From an uncultured Oscillospiraceae bacterium (lineage in GTDB: Bacteria; Bacillota; Clostridia; Oscillospirales; Oscillospiraceae), in assembly GCA_910588495.1 (NCBI GenBank), contig CAJUPU010000009.1:1-37818 (forward strand): a stretch of 37,818 nt of DNA. Reading direction: 5' to 3'. Position 1 is the stretch's first letter; each line of letters opens with the position of its first letter. Made by a program: the position numbers and the translations under genes. The notes beneath the pieces are model-generated. The model saw only the letters and a list, made by a program, of their open reading frames with translations. It did no database searches and had not been told where the DNA came from. Positions 16,254 to 23,465 of the stretch are shown piece by piece.

Positions 16254-16808
16254 TTACGCCTCCTCCTTTTTGTCGCTGTAAACAGGCACAGGGTATCCAG
16301 GAATTTCCACATCGGACGGAATCTCATTTCCCCAGGCGTCCCAATTGTGCCGGGAGCGTCTGGCGAACAGCTCGAGGTAGGGGCCGGGACTGACGCGCTC
16401 GATGATGTCGTAGACCTCCTCGGGTTTATGGCTGTGATCCTGTCTGGGAAAGATGCCCCAGTTAATTTGTGACTTGAACTTAACCGGCGCATGGCCGCGC
16501 GTTCCAAGAATGATATGTTCCGTGGCGTTCCGCAAATAAACGCCCAGGCCCATGCGGGGCTTGACCCAGGTGAACACGGAGCGCGGCGTGAAGCCCCATC
16601 CCTCCAGAATGTCAAATCCGACCCGCAGAGTGGGGTTGCTGACCCACAGCCAGCAGTGGGCGTCATCTGCCGCCAGGTCGCCGATGGGCATCTTCGCGAT
16701 CTCCTCCACCGACATGAGCGGGTAATGATTGACAGCGCCATATTTCCCGCGCTGACATGTCTCGAACGGCGGATCTAACAACAGGGTAGAATACTTCTTT
16801 TGTTCCAT
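16254..16808 (-). CDS. MT-A70 family adenine methyltransferase
   Basis: A 184-residue enzyme with LLLDPPFET (DPPF at residues 12-15, the catalytic DPPW-type motif), then YPLMSVEEIAKMPIGDLA, CWLWVSNPTLRVGFDILEGW, FTWVKPRMGLGVYLRNATEH, and PGPYLELFARRSRHNWDAWG. This is the MT-A70-like family in its usual order and length, methylating N6 of adenine in DNA. AAGGAG lies 7 bases before the ATG at 16808, which decides this start. No restriction partner is seen. Together with the cytosine enzyme it could mask the element from host restriction, or regulate it. Confidence 0.9.
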   Translation of the reverse strand: MEQKKYSTLLLDPPFETCQRGKYGAVNHYPLMSVEEIAKMPIGDLAADDAHCWLWVSNPTLRVGFDILEGWGFTPRSVFTWVKPRMGLGVYLRNATEHIILGTRGHAPVKFKSQINWGIFPRQDHSHKPEEVYDIIERVSPGPYLELFARRSRHNWDAWGNEIPSDVEIPGYPVPVYSDKKEEA

Positions 16809-16894
16809 TAAAATCTCCTTTTCTGGCTTTTGACGACACTTTACCAACAAAATATCGTCAAAGCAAAGTTAAGCGTTATCAGTTTCGACACCGA

Positions 16895-16933
16895 CTGGAC
16901 ATCCCCGCTGAGGGCAATAACAGGGGTGTCCAG
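16895..16933. repeat. Imperfect inverted repeat upstream of the MT-A70 gene
   Basis: CTGGACAtCCCC (16895-16906) pairs with GGGGTGTCCAG (16923-16933): 11 base pairs with one bulged base and a 16-base loop. A further pair, GAGGGCAATAA (16910-16920) and TTATTGCCCTC (17029-17039), overlaps its loop. It may act as an operator or a terminator for the genes upstream. The rest of 16809-17028 shows nothing clear. Confidence 0.5.
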
Positions 16934-17028
16934 CTACAGTGCCATTATTTTAGATGCGGCAAAAAACGGTGTTGTAATTTTGTCAAAACAATGGCATAAG
17001 TGCGTATTTTGCAGCTGATTTGCGGGAA

Positions 17029-17244
17029 TTATTGCCCTCCCATGTGCCGCTGCGCTTCCCGGAGCATGGCGATGTAGGCGTTCAGGCTCATCTCGTGTAG
17101 GCTGGCCTGATCCGACAGCAGCCGCCGGAACATCTGGTTTTCCCGTTCCAGCTGTTTGAATTCCCGCTCATAAAGCACGGTTATGACCAGTCCGAAAAGA
17201 GATGCCGCCAATAAGGCAATGATCACAGTATCCACGACAGCCAT
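17029..17244 (-). CDS. Small single-pass membrane protein
   Basis: A 71-residue protein with an N-terminal membrane helix (about residues 3-24, VVDTVIIALLAASLFGLVIT) followed by a charged helical, coiled-coil-like tail (YEREFKQLERENQMFRRLL). The family is not recognised. The ATG at 17244 has GGAGG 8 bases upstream and is separated by 2 bases from the upstream stop codon. Location in the conjugation cluster suggests a structural or accessory role in transfer; this is inference. Confidence 0.65.
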   Translation of the reverse strand: MAVVDTVIIALLAASLFGLVITVLYEREFKQLERENQMFRRLLSDQASLHEMSLNAYIAMLREAQRHMGGQ

Positions 17245-17246
17245 TT

Positions 17247-17579
17247 TCACCACCTCCTGACCTTGTCCGCCGCCTTCTGTGCGTAGGCGTCGACGATCTC
17301 GCTGTAGCGATGCGCCCCCTGCGGGGTCATGCTGGAAAACTGTAGCTCCATCATAGAGAGGGCTGCGGTGTGCTCCATCCCGGCTTTCGCCAGCAGCGCC
17401 AGACAGCGGTCGTGGGTCGCCAGCACCATCGCCTCCTCCATCACCTCGCCCATCATGGAGCTGGTGCTGCGGGGCAGGATGTGAAGCCCTTTGCTGCGCG
17501 GCTGCGGCGTGATTACCTCGGTGTATTCGGCATCGATGTAGCCGTTAGGCCCGCCGGGGTAGCTTCCTTGGTAGCTCAT
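17247..17579 (-). CDS. Unrecognised small soluble protein of the transfer cluster
   Basis: A 110-residue protein. The first 45 residues are Gly/Pro/Tyr-rich and look disordered; the rest is helical (MMGEVMEEAMVLATHDRCLA, then ALSMMELQFSSM, HRYSEIVDAYAQKAADKV). Function is not recognised. AAGGAG precedes the ATG at 17577-17579, which fixes this start rather than the longer frame to 17645. It is the first gene of the leftward cluster that includes the coupling ATPase. The 17580-17744 stretch upstream contains no promoter that I can defend. Confidence 0.6.
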   Translation of the reverse strand: MSYQGSYPGGPNGYIDAEYTEVITPQPRSKGLHILPRSTSSMMGEVMEEAMVLATHDRCLALLAKAGMEHTAALSMMELQFSSMTPQGAHRYSEIVDAYAQKAADKVRRW

Positions 17580-17744
17580 TTTGATTACTCCTTTCCGATT
17601 TTCGTGAGGAGAACCGTGCCGTGCGGAACCCCTTACACTATGCAAAGGACAATCTGAAAGAATTTGAGTAAGAAAATTTTGAAAAATCTCGTTGGAGAGA
17701 ATTAGTGATTGTTCTCGGATGCGTTTATGCGGCAGAGAAGCGCA

Positions 17745-17789
17745 AAAAAGACCTGATTTGTAATTTTTACATACAAATCAGGTCTTTTT
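17745..17789. terminator. Strong bidirectional terminator
   Basis: AAAAAGACCTGATTTGTA and TACAAATCAGGTCTTTTT are perfect 18-base arms around a 9-base loop, with A and T runs on both sides. It ends the operon of membrane proteins whose last stop codon is at 17806. Confidence 0.9.
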
Positions 17790-17805
17790 ATTTTGAGCTC
17801 TTTTA

Positions 17806-18957
17806 TTATTCGGTTTTGTTGACAATCACCGATGCGTAGTCTTGAAGAACAATCCCGTTTACTGTTCCGCGAGTCCAGTTAACTAAAGTGCTTGAACCTA
17901 CTTTCAAATTAGTGTCGGTGACTTTGGCAGTAAAGCGTATATAGGCATTTGCACCTATTTCGTAGCTGCCAATGTTGATGCCAGTCGTAGTAACATCATC
18001 TTGGTCTATCGCAACCCCGTCAGGCCAAGCTGCATTGTAGAGGATGGTCGATCCTGGCACATATTCCAAATCCTCCGGCAGAACGGACCGCACCATCACA
18101 TTTTCATGCGTGTTATCACATCTGTCGATATTCTGATATTGAAATTGGATCTCAACCTCATCGCCAATCTCAGCCTCCACATAATTGTGCCACTCTGTGT
18201 CGCCTTTGAGCCGAATATGCTGCGAAATGCGAAAATCAGTATCAAAAACGGCCTTCACTCGAATCGTAACATAACTGGCGTATTGGTAACAGCCTGGAAT
18301 AACGCCGTCAAGGATGACCGGATCTTCTGGGTTGGTGCGGTAGTCGTAATAGCCAATCAGAACACCGCCACTGGAGGCTTTAGTAACGATCTCGTCACTT
18401 AGCTGAAGTCCTCCCGCGCCAACTCCGTTGTTCTCCAGAAGCGCCGAGCCATAAACATATTCAAGATGAAAATCGGAGTTGCTGGTGAAAGTGAGGCCGT
18501 CCCAATACTCGCTCGGATTTGCGTTATCAGAAGTGATGAGGCTGTGGACATGGATACTGTTAGACGAGTCGGTGGGGATGCTGAACGCAACCATCACGTT
18601 TTCAGCGGCATTTTCCGCATGTGGGTTATTGTTATGGATGTAGGCTCGGATAATATATTCCTGTCCATCCTCCACTTCTATTTCATTTTCCCACTCGTTT
18701 TGAACGCCTTCCGTGTTCGATCCATTATACTTCCGCACACCGGCAAAATCCTTTTCGTTACCAATCTCGCCGTCGCTGATGGAGTTCAAGACAACAGTGT
18801 CTTTAAGCACACCCTCGTTGATCTCGGCCAGCGTATAGCTGGGCCGAGTGCTGCTTTTCTCGGCAGGAGATTTCCTGAATGGGAGAATAAGTGCCACAAT
18901 TGCCAATATAACCGCAATGATTGCCAGGAAGATGTTTATTTTTGCTATTCTGCGCAT
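17806..18957 (-). CDS. Membrane-anchored protein with exposed beta-sandwich domains
   Basis: A 383-residue protein. A basic start (MRRIAK) and a hydrophobic helix (about residues 7-28) anchor it with the rest outside the cell. The exterior has two repeats of DUF11-like character: one about residues 85-240 with FHLEYVYGSALLENN and IPGCYQYASYVTIRVKAVFD, and one about 250-375 with LEYVPGSTILYNAAWPDG and GANAYIRFTAKV. The first repeat is also found in the protein encoded at 22477-23088. The ATG at 18957 is chosen because GGAGG stands 8 bases upstream. It lies 20 bases after the gene for another membrane protein, surely in the same operon. Function is unknown; adhesion or surface sensing is inference. 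Confidence 0.7.
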   Translation of the reverse strand: MRRIAKINIFLAIIAVILAIVALILPFRKSPAEKSSTRPSYTLAEINEGVLKDTVVLNSISDGEIGNEKDFAGVRKYNGSNTEGVQNEWENEIEVEDGQEYIIRAYIHNNNPHAENAAENVMVAFSIPTDSSNSIHVHSLITSDNANPSEYWDGLTFTSNSDFHLEYVYGSALLENNGVGAGGLQLSDEIVTKASSGGVLIGYYDYRTNPEDPVILDGVIPGCYQYASYVTIRVKAVFDTDFRISQHIRLKGDTEWHNYVEAEIGDEVEIQFQYQNIDRCDNTHENVMVRSVLPEDLEYVPGSTILYNAAWPDGVAIDQDDVTTTGINIGSYEIGANAYIRFTAKVTDTNLKVGSSTLVNWTRGTVNGIVLQDYASVIVNKTE

Positions 18958-18977
18958 CAAACCCACCTCCGGCTTAA

Positions 18978-20441
18978 TTAATGCGGCTCCTGCATGGTTC
19001 TCGTGTAGTTGATTATGACCGGAATTTCGATATACACGTTTGAAGTCGCCCTGTTCTGAGGAATAACCATTACTCTTGCCTCTACGGGCGGATCTCCCAA
19101 TTCATAATGACCTATAACTTCGACCTTGGCTTCCGTGCCGTCATGCCCATAAAGAATATCTTCATTCAGGCTCGTGCAATATAGAAAAACACCGTCTGCC
19201 TCGCTGGGAATCACTCTTATCGGCAATGTTGTAGGTTCTCCAGGATAAACTTTTACAGATTCAGAACTGCATGTCAGTTTTTCAACTAGAATATTTCCAC
19301 CATTCTCGAGCGGGTAATTGAAGATAGGTGATGAAGGAAATAATTGAAAACAGATTGTTACTGCCAATGCAACAATTGTTATGAACAGAAACATTGCCGA
19401 AATTAAGAGAGGCATAGCTTTCTTGACCGATTGTTTATCCATGACACTTATCGACTGCCTAAGCCAATCAACCAAGCCAACCGCTCTGTCGGGTTTGGAC
19501 TCGTCACAAAGAGCAGGCTTCGAGGCAGTATCGATAGATGGCTCTTGGGCGGGTTCCGGTAGTAACCCTTGATTTAGCTCCTCGGCAGAATCTAAAGTAG
19601 GTTTCGTGGTCGACACTGGGGTAGGCTTTGCTTCTGAAGCGGAGTCCGGCACAGACGCTTGAATCTGATCCGCAGGTGGCTCCAAACTAGGTTCAACGAG
19701 TTCTGTGGGGGCTGGAGCAATTACTCGAGTAGCTTCTGTAGAGTCCTTTTTATCTATGAAATTAGAATTTTCCATTGTATCGCATGGTTGCGACAAGCTG
19801 GCTTCCTCGGGAGACTGCCCGTAGTATTTCAGTGAAGGGAGTAACTGGGGGGATATATGATCCTCGGACCAATCTATGTCCCCAAGCTCCCTTTCGTCGA
19901 CTCTTTTTTTGAAATCTTTTTTCGCTTTCTCTAAATATACATTAATAGTGGCTTTTTCTTTGTATAGTTTTGTGAGAACAGCAACTAGGCAATTGGTAGT
20001 GGAGCTATTCAATGAATTGCGAATTCTTTCGATTAAGGGAAATTCCTTCCCACTCTTTTGGTTTTTCACAAGAGTTTGTTTTGCTTCTTCATATGTTTTT
20101 GCTTGATCGCCATATTTTATGGCAATGTAATTCGTTTCTTTAAGGAATTTATCTCTGCGTTCTGAGTATAAATCCCTTTCCTCTATTGGCTCCAATCGAT
20201 CCAAACGATTATTATAGCCGTCGAGTAAACCTAGGGCCATTAAAGTAATATCTACATTATAACTCTTTTGACGATAACATTTATTAACTATGTAAATCAG
20301 TAGCGCTTCCATTTCAGCGCCGCTTGCTTCGAGAAGTCCCAGGTCAGTCTGGAGCGTATCAATGGCACTGCCATAGTCTGAGCCCTTAAGCTTCCTGGAC
20401 AGCTCAGAATACGGGCTATTTTGTTTATCTGCCTTCGCCAT
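18978..20441 (-). CDS. Single-pass membrane protein, helical inside and beta outside
   Basis: A 487-residue protein that I do not recognise. Residues 1-190 are helical and soluble. Residues about 235-310 are a Pro/Glu/Ser-rich linker (for example PAPTELVEPSLEPPADQIQA). A membrane helix covers about 343-368 (AMPLLISAMFLFITIVALAV). The last 120 residues are a beta-rich exterior domain (VKVYPGEPTTLPIRVIPSEA resembles bacterial Ig-like strands). The layout is that of a transmembrane sensor or tether passing a signal between the exterior and a cytoplasmic helical domain. It shares an operon and promoter (20485-20513) with the anchored beta protein downstream. Function is unknown. Confidence 0.7.
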   Translation of the reverse strand: MAKADKQNSPYSELSRKLKGSDYGSAIDTLQTDLGLLEASGAEMEALLIYIVNKCYRQKSYNVDITLMALGLLDGYNNRLDRLEPIEERDLYSERRDKFLKETNYIAIKYGDQAKTYEEAKQTLVKNQKSGKEFPLIERIRNSLNSSTTNCLVAVLTKLYKEKATINVYLEKAKKDFKKRVDERELGDIDWSEDHISPQLLPSLKYYGQSPEEASLSQPCDTMENSNFIDKKDSTEATRVIAPAPTELVEPSLEPPADQIQASVPDSASEAKPTPVSTTKPTLDSAEELNQGLLPEPAQEPSIDTASKPALCDESKPDRAVGLVDWLRQSISVMDKQSVKKAMPLLISAMFLFITIVALAVTICFQLFPSSPIFNYPLENGGNILVEKLTCSSESVKVYPGEPTTLPIRVIPSEADGVFLYCTSLNEDILYGHDGTEAKVEVIGHYELGDPPVEARVMVIPQNRATSNVYIEIPVIINYTRTMQEPH

Positions 20442-20484
20442 AGCGCCCGCCTCCCCCTCCCTGTAAGCTTTCTAAGGTATTAGT

Positions 20485-20513
20485 ATTCTATCACATCTAA
20501 CCGACTATTTCAA
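20485..20513 (-). promoter_or_regulatory. Promoter of the two-gene membrane operon
   Basis: On the minus strand TTGAAA (20508-20513) and TAGAAT (20485-20490) are spaced by 17 bases. A G-rich ribosome site (GGGAGGGGGAGG) precedes the ATG at 20441. Confidence 0.65.
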
Positions 20514-20519
20514 TGGAAA

Positions 20520-20541
20520 GGCCGCAGGTTTCCCTGCGGCC
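20520..20541 (-). terminator. Hairpin terminator
   Basis: GGCCGCAGG and CCTGCGGCC form a perfect 9-base-pair stem with loop tttc. On the minus strand TTTCC follows. It lies 20 bases after the stop of the 20562-21167 gene. Confidence 0.7.
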
Positions 20542-20561
20542 TTGGTTTTTGCCCATCATGC

Positions 20562-21167
20562 TTACAGCATCCATTCCGTTACTTTGACAGGGTGTTTGTT
20601 GAGGGTGCCTTCGTGAAGAAACTTGAGCTTCCGCCTTTTGTTCCCGTCGAACTCCGTGACAGTTGTATGGTGACCGTCACGATAGAATGACACGAAAGTT
20701 ACGGATGTGCTGCCGTCAGGGTTATCCACCTCGAAGCGGAGTTTGGCGCCAACGTCAGGCCGATAGGAAGTAAGATATCCACTATAGAAGGGCGGCGGTG
20801 AGGCATAGCGGTTCCTGGCTTTAAGCTCCTGGCATCTACGGAGATATTTCTCGAAGAGTTTTTCATTCTTGAAGCCAAGGTGAAGCTGATCTTCGTCGAC
20901 TTCTACGGATGTTAGTTTCCAGTCCGGCGCCTCACCACGCAGTATTTGCAGACGTTGTTTCTCGAATTTCGGGTATTCGTTGTCTACACGGATGTATTCG
21001 AAACTGGCGAAGAACGCTTCGGTATCCTCGCAGTCTTCTACAACCATGCGCATTCCAGGCCATTTGATGGCCTCAGACGCTTGGACGCCATCAATGTTGT
21101 GGATGTCGGGATTGCAGTGGATGTAATAAGGCTGACACAAAGTCATGTCGTATTGGATGGCTCTCAT
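20562..21167 (-). CDS. Unrecognised cytoplasmic protein behind a regulated leader
   Basis: A 201-residue soluble protein with no membrane segment or signal peptide; I do not recognise the family. It has a mixed alpha/beta look: FASFEYIRVDNEYPKFEKQR, a helix FEKYLRRCQELKARNRYAS, and a C-terminal beta-rich half (AKLRFEVDNPDGSTSVTFVS). The start is the ATG at 21167 with AGGGGG 7 bases upstream. It is alone in its transcription unit. Its leader of about 135 bases holds a symmetric structure (21195-21249), and its promoter carries a palindromic operator (21292-21309), so it is probably tightly repressed in the quiescent element. It could be an early gene of the element; function unknown. Confidence 0.65.
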   Translation of the reverse strand: MRAIQYDMTLCQPYYIHCNPDIHNIDGVQASEAIKWPGMRMVVEDCEDTEAFFASFEYIRVDNEYPKFEKQRLQILRGEAPDWKLTSVEVDEDQLHLGFKNEKLFEKYLRRCQELKARNRYASPPPFYSGYLTSYRPDVGAKLRFEVDNPDGSTSVTFVSFYRDGHHTTVTEFDGNKRRKLKFLHEGTLNKHPVKVTEWML

Positions 21168-21194
21168 ATTCTGTCCCCCTTGATAAAAATATTG

Positions 21195-21249
21195 GATTAT
21201 TGCGTCATCGCATACCCTCAGCTGAGAGGCTGCGAACTCCGCAATAATC
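21195..21249. promoter_or_regulatory. Nested inverted-repeat leader element
   Basis: GATTATTGCG (21195-21204) and CGCAATAATC (21240-21249) are perfect arms. Inside them TCGCA (21208-21212) pairs with TGCGA (21231-21235), and the centre is the palindrome CTCAGCTGAG (21217-21226). The whole 55-base element can fold into one long hairpin in the leader of the 20562-21167 gene, or extrude as a cruciform. Confidence 0.7.
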
Positions 21250-21291
21250 TGGGGAACGGATATGAGAGATGAGGGTTAAATTGCGTAAACT

Positions 21292-21338
21292 AGTTAGTTT
21301 ATACTAACTATTGTAGCACACATATACAAAAAAGTCAA
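21292..21338 (-). promoter_or_regulatory. Strong promoter with palindromic operator over the start site
   Basis: On the minus strand TTGACT (21333-21338) and TACAAT (21310-21315) are spaced by exactly 17 bases. Directly downstream, covering the expected start at about 21303, is the 18-base palindrome AGTTAGTttatACTAACT (21292-21309). This is the classic layout of a repressed promoter. No phage-type repressor gene is visible in the window. Confidence 0.75.
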
Positions 21339-21534
21339 TACTTTTTGTGCTTATTAGCCCGTCTAAGCAAGGGCTAGCATCTCTGCGAAAAATATTTTCA
21401 AATTTTTTTGCTTGGCGATGTCGTCCGCCATCGCCCGGTGTCGGGCGACAATGAGAAAGCAGGAGATTTCCTTTAGAATATCATCAAGCGAAGGGCAAAA
21501 GCTCAACTCTATTCACACAAAGGAGGTCCACGCT

Positions 21535-21708
21535 ATGAAGGCCAGATTCCAAGAAGTTCGCGACCCCAAGACGCATCGGCTGTTGGGTGTCTACTGCCAG
21601 GAGGACGGCGTTTTTGAAAGCCGTCAGAAGGGGCGGATCATGCGAATCCAATTCCCGCCCGGCATCCCGATCCAGTTTATCTTTGATGACAGCGAACCAG
21701 CAGCCTAA
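21535..21708 (+). CDS. Small unrecognised protein
   Basis: A 57-residue basic protein (MKARFQEVRDPKTHRLLGVY, then CQEDGVFESRQKGRIMRIQF). AAAGGAGG stands just upstream of the ATG, which decides this start over the longer frame from 21412. The family is not recognised, but its position before the sigma-like gene is common in clostridial elements. The region 21339-21534 upstream has small hairpins (TAGCCC/GGGCTA at 21355-21376) but no gene. Confidence 0.6.
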   Translation: MKARFQEVRDPKTHRLLGVYCQEDGVFESRQKGRIMRIQFPPGIPIQFIFDDSEPAA

Positions 21709-21781
21709 CCCCGCACAGCCCCAGCCTACATAAACCCCAGCGTACAAATCAACATCAAATCCGATCCGCAGAGACCGCTTT

Positions 21782-21831
21782 GACGGCAGTGTGGGCGCCC
21801 GTTCAACATGGGCGTTCCCCTGCCGTCTTTT
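21782..21831 (+). terminator. Terminator after the small protein gene
   Basis: GACGGCAG (21782-21789) pairs with CTGCCGTC (21820-21827), with an inner GGGCG/CGCCC-type pairing, and is followed by TTTT. It lies between the 57-residue gene and the sigma-like gene. Confidence 0.65.
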
Positions 21832-21884
21832 GCATTTCAGCGGACGGCGGCTCTCGCGGGTCACACCGTGAAAGGAGCCGAAAA

Positions 21885-22358
21885 ATGTCTGCTTATCAGG
21901 ATTACATGGAACTGAAAACCCTTTTCCGTCAATGGCGCGAAGATGGGGTGCCGATGAGCCCGGAAATCATGCGACTCTATTGGAGCGAACTCAAGCGACT
22001 GGAGCGCGAGACCCGCTGCCGCAATGCGGATGGAAGCCGCTGCATGAAGAACTGCCGTGAGTGCGAGATGCAGCGGGACGGGGCGCAGCTCTCTTTGGAA
22101 CAGAAACTCGAAGTCGGCGAGCTGCCGCAGGATACGTTCAGCGTGGAGGAATTGGTCGAGAGCATGGATCTGTCGGACGCACTCTATGCGGCCATCGACC
22201 AGTTGAGTGAGAGGGACCAGCTGATTGTAGTTTTGTCCTCCCAGGGATACACGGAACGGGAAATCGCTGACGAGATTGGTGCGTGCCAGAAGAGCGTCAA
22301 CAATTGGAAACGTGCGGGTATCGCTGAGATTCGCGTGTACCTGGAAGATTACCGCTGA
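21885..22358 (+). CDS. Sigma-70 region 4-like regulatory protein
   Basis: A 157-residue protein. The N-terminal half holds a helix and a Cys cluster (CRNADGSRCMKNCRECEMQ) that could bind a metal. The C-terminal half is a sigma region 4 type helix-turn-helix: ALYAAIDQLSERDQLIVVLS followed by GYTEREIADEIGACQKSVNN and WKRAGIAEIR. Region 2 is absent, so it is not a full sigma factor. It is probably a DNA-binding regulator of the element. AAAGGAG precedes the ATG at 21885, which decides this start. Confidence 0.75.
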   Translation: MSAYQDYMELKTLFRQWREDGVPMSPEIMRLYWSELKRLERETRCRNADGSRCMKNCRECEMQRDGAQLSLEQKLEVGELPQDTFSVEELVESMDLSDALYAAIDQLSERDQLIVVLSSQGYTEREIADEIGACQKSVNNWKRAGIAEIRVYLEDYR

Positions 22359-22410
22359 TTCCGTTACTCAAAGCGGCATCAAATTGTCCTACGTATTGTA
22401 GAGGGGCACA

Positions 22411-22441
22411 GGGGCGGGCAGCGACCCAGCTGCCCAGCCCC
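22411..22441 (+). terminator. GC-rich hairpin between two genes
   Basis: GGGGC-GGGCAGC (22411-22422) pairs with GCTGCCC-a-GCCCC (22429-22441), 12 base pairs with one bulge and a 6-base loop. No T run follows, so it may attenuate rather than end transcription before the 22477 gene. Confidence 0.45.
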
Positions 22442-22476
22442 GTACCCTCGAAAATAAACTTTTGGAGGTTATGAAA

Positions 22477-23088
22477 ATGAAAACTGAGGAAACTAAAAAG
22501 GAACCTGTAGATTTTGAGCTGTATGGCAAGCCGACTGTGGAAGTGGCGCGGCAGGGGATTCCGCTGACCTGGGAGCTCGACCCGAATAGCCCGAAAGATG
22601 CCCCGATGCTCTACGACCGGGAGCAGTGCGATAAGCATTATCGGGTCAAGGACGGCGAAGTCTATACCGTTCGCCTGGGTGTTCACAGCGATCCGAACGG
22701 TGTCGGCGTGATTTCCAGGGACTCTTTCGCCAAATGTATTGTTCCGACCGCATCGGAAAAACGGCAGCTCATTATGGCGGTTTTCGGCGTTGCGGAAATT
22801 GCTCCGATGAGTCTCATGGACTGTGTTGGCCTGTGCGCCGATGTCCCGTTCCATCTGGAATATGTTTACCGCTCCGCCATACTGGAGAGCAACAATGGCT
22901 CGAAGGGGCTGGTTCTCAGCGACGACGCTGTCTATCTGAGGGACGGGCTGGTGATAATCGGCCATGAGGGGCTTGAGGGTGAGATTCCGGACTATTGCAC
23001 ATATCTCTACGATTTCATCACTTTGCAGGTGCGAGTGGTTTTTGATAAAGAGGATGACGGTGAAGAGGACGATGATGACAAAAATTAA
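22477..23088 (+). CDS. Cytoplasmic protein sharing a domain with the anchored beta protein
   Basis: A 203-residue protein without a signal peptide or membrane segment and with a very acidic end (EDDGEEDDDDKN). The block FHLEYVYRSAILESNNGSKG, then LVLSDDAV, IPDYCTYLYDFITLQVRVVF parallels FHLEYVYGSALLENN ... IPGCYQYASYVTIRVKAVFD in the anchored protein at 17806-18957, so the two share a domain of about 110 residues. The ATG at 22477 is preferred because GGAGG is 8 bases upstream; an earlier ATG at 22471 is too close. Followed by a terminator (23115-23153). Function is unknown. Confidence 0.65.
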   Translation: MKTEETKKEPVDFELYGKPTVEVARQGIPLTWELDPNSPKDAPMLYDREQCDKHYRVKDGEVYTVRLGVHSDPNGVGVISRDSFAKCIVPTASEKRQLIMAVFGVAEIAPMSLMDCVGLCADVPFHLEYVYRSAILESNNGSKGLVLSDDAVYLRDGLVIIGHEGLEGEIPDYCTYLYDFITLQVRVVFDKEDDGEEDDDDKN

Positions 23089-23114
23089 AATGTAAACTCA
23101 TTCCCCTGCGGATC

Positions 23115-23153
23115 AGCGTCCGGCCTAAGTGTAGGTCGGGCGCTACGCTTTTT
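23115..23153 (+). terminator. Terminator after the shared-domain gene
   Basis: AGCGTCCGGCCT (23115-23126) pairs with AGGTCGGGCGCT (23133-23144), 12 pairs including two G-T pairs, followed by acgc and TTTTT. Confidence 0.75.
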
Positions 23154-23465
23154 GTGGGCTGGGATTAGCTCCCGGCGGTGCCGTTGTTGCCGGCGTTGGG
23201 CGAACAGGTTGCTGGTACTCTGATTGACGTAGCCGACCCTCAGATGCCCAAAAGGATGCCGAAAAAGAAGCTGCTTACGTTCGGGATAAACCATAGTTTA
23301 TGACGAAATCTAGCCTGTCGCTGGTTCATAGCTTGAGAAGACTTCACGATCTCCAAGAAGAAAACTCTGTCCAGCCGGAGCATGGCCCAGGGCGAGACCT
23401 TGTTTCCATAGGGGTTTATGCCTACAAAACTATTACAACATCTGTATAAGTGCCAGAAACCTGAC
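23154..23465. other. Gene-free stretch
   Basis: About 310 bases without a gene that I can support. A minus-strand open frame (23240-23518) has no ribosome site and overlaps the recombinase end; a 19-residue plus-strand frame from 23249 also lacks support. No clear terminator for the recombinase is seen. Confidence 0.4.

Noticed and set aside
17620..17675. Possible remnant of a gene tail on the plus strand (NPLHYAKDNLKEFE then stop)
   Set aside because: Looks like the end of a protein but is too short to assign to any transposase or other family.
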